This document shows, piece by piece, positions 63,727 through 64,000 of a DNA stretch of 64,000 bases. Source of the stretch: Lachnospiraceae bacterium (GTDB taxonomy: Bacteria > Bacillota > Clostridia > Lachnospirales > Lachnospiraceae); the NCBI GenBank assembly GCA_021772075.1, contig JAETNQ010000005.1, positions 1 to 64,000 on the forward strand, read 5' to 3'. The stretch's first letter is position 1; each line of letters begins with the position of its first letter. The position numbers were made by a program, and so were the translations under genes. The notes below the pieces were generated by a model that saw nothing but the letters and a program-made list of their open reading frames with translations, was not told the origin of the DNA and made no database searches.

Positions 63727-64000
63727 ATATTTGTTGTTCCTCCGTGTATTCTGTCCTGTTTGGATAGATCCCCCTTTTCTCCAGATTGTTGAAAAGAAAC
63801 GCGAGTATTTTTTCTTCTTCGTAATGGAATTCGTTTTGGGGAACCCATATTACATCCTTTTCCCTCCGAAACCAAGTAAGCTGCCTCTTGGCAAAATGCC
63901 GGGTATCTCTTTTGACCAGATAGACGGCGCGTTCCAAAGTAATGTCTCCTTCCAGGAAGCTGAGGATTTCTTTATACCCAAGCCCCTGCATGGATACCAT
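63710..64000 (-). CDS. miaA: tRNA dimethylallyltransferase MiaA, C-terminal part
   Basis: The visible 96 residues run off the window at 64000, so the N-terminal part is absent. SMQGLGYKEI and TRHFAKRQLTWFRRE are conserved in MiaA. It adds dimethylallyl to A37 of tRNAs reading U-starting codons. Upstream of the methionine gamma-lyase family gene, overlapping it by 17 bases. Confidence 0.9.
   Translation of the reverse strand: MVSMQGLGYKEILSFLEGDITLERAVYLVKRDTRHFAKRQLTWFRREKDVIWVPQNEFHYEEEKILAFLFNNLEKRGIYPNRTEYTEEQQIYVKEL

Overview
The window looks like chromosome of a gut Lachnospiraceae-type Clostridia (Firmicutes). The support is strong AGGAGG ribosome-binding sites, sigma-A promoters of the TTGACA/TATAAT type, an L27 with a cleaved N-terminal extension next to Prp protease, RecU, YqeK, short-form HisG with HisZ, a split TIGR03960/TIGR03936 pair, and an mre-min-rodA cell-shape cluster. 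The species cannot be named from the sequence alone.

Region 1 (1 to about 8030) is the right end of a siphovirus-type prophage: the C-terminus of a tape measure protein, a distal tail protein, a Gp37-like tail protein, a Trp-rich tail-tip protein, and then a complete diversity-generating retroelement (DGR). The DGR has a target gene (3862-4833) with a variable repeat at its 3' end (VR 4728-4816), a hairpin just after the target stop, an Avd accessory gene (5395-5886), a template repeat (TR 5891-5979) and a DGR-type reverse transcriptase (6089-7306). Over 89 aligned bases, VR and TR differ at eight positions and all eight are adenines in TR, the signature of adenine-specific mutagenic retrohoming. 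A holin ends the phage block; no lysin or integrase lies in the window.

Region 2 (about 8034-10125) holds a MotA/ZorA-like and MotB/ZorB-like proton-channel pair. The first gene reads in frame upstream of its first usable start codon as a membrane helix, up to a stop inside an inverted repeat. This suggests that the prophage integrated into the gene and removed its true start.

Region 3 (10305-26932, mostly +) is housekeeping: HAD phosphatase, YgiQ radical SAM, SDR, RluA-type synthase, RecU, a his operon (hisZ-G-D-B-IE, the last with a degenerate HisF-like domain), PdaA-like deacetylase, a CTTAAG-rich palindromic repeat block, radical SAM pair, RNase G/E and Nudix. Region 4 (26963-31539) is tRNA-Val(CAC), the L21 leader with rplU-prp-rpmA, then obgE-yhbY-nadD-yqeK-rsfS. 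Region 5 (31562-39021) is a MATE pump, a DUF378 protein and a branched-chain amino acid ABC transporter (livK, then livHMGF from its own promoter), ending with a cytidylate-kinase-like gene.

Region 6 (39180-46452) has lexA divergent from a LysM cell-division-inhibitor-like gene that has a LexA-boxed promoter, then a tyrosine recombinase, a TtcA-family enzyme, an AI-2E transporter, dtd, a 100-bp inverted repeat and an HD-GYP gene beside a second cytidylate-kinase-like gene. Region 7 (46615-64000, all minus) is cell envelope and division: rluD, aroB, sepF, yggS, an HlyD-like protein, a P-loop protein, a D,D-carboxypeptidase, mgsA, rodA, minE-minD-minC, a large PBP2, mreD-mreC-mreB, radC, a methionine gamma-lyase family protein and the end of miaA.
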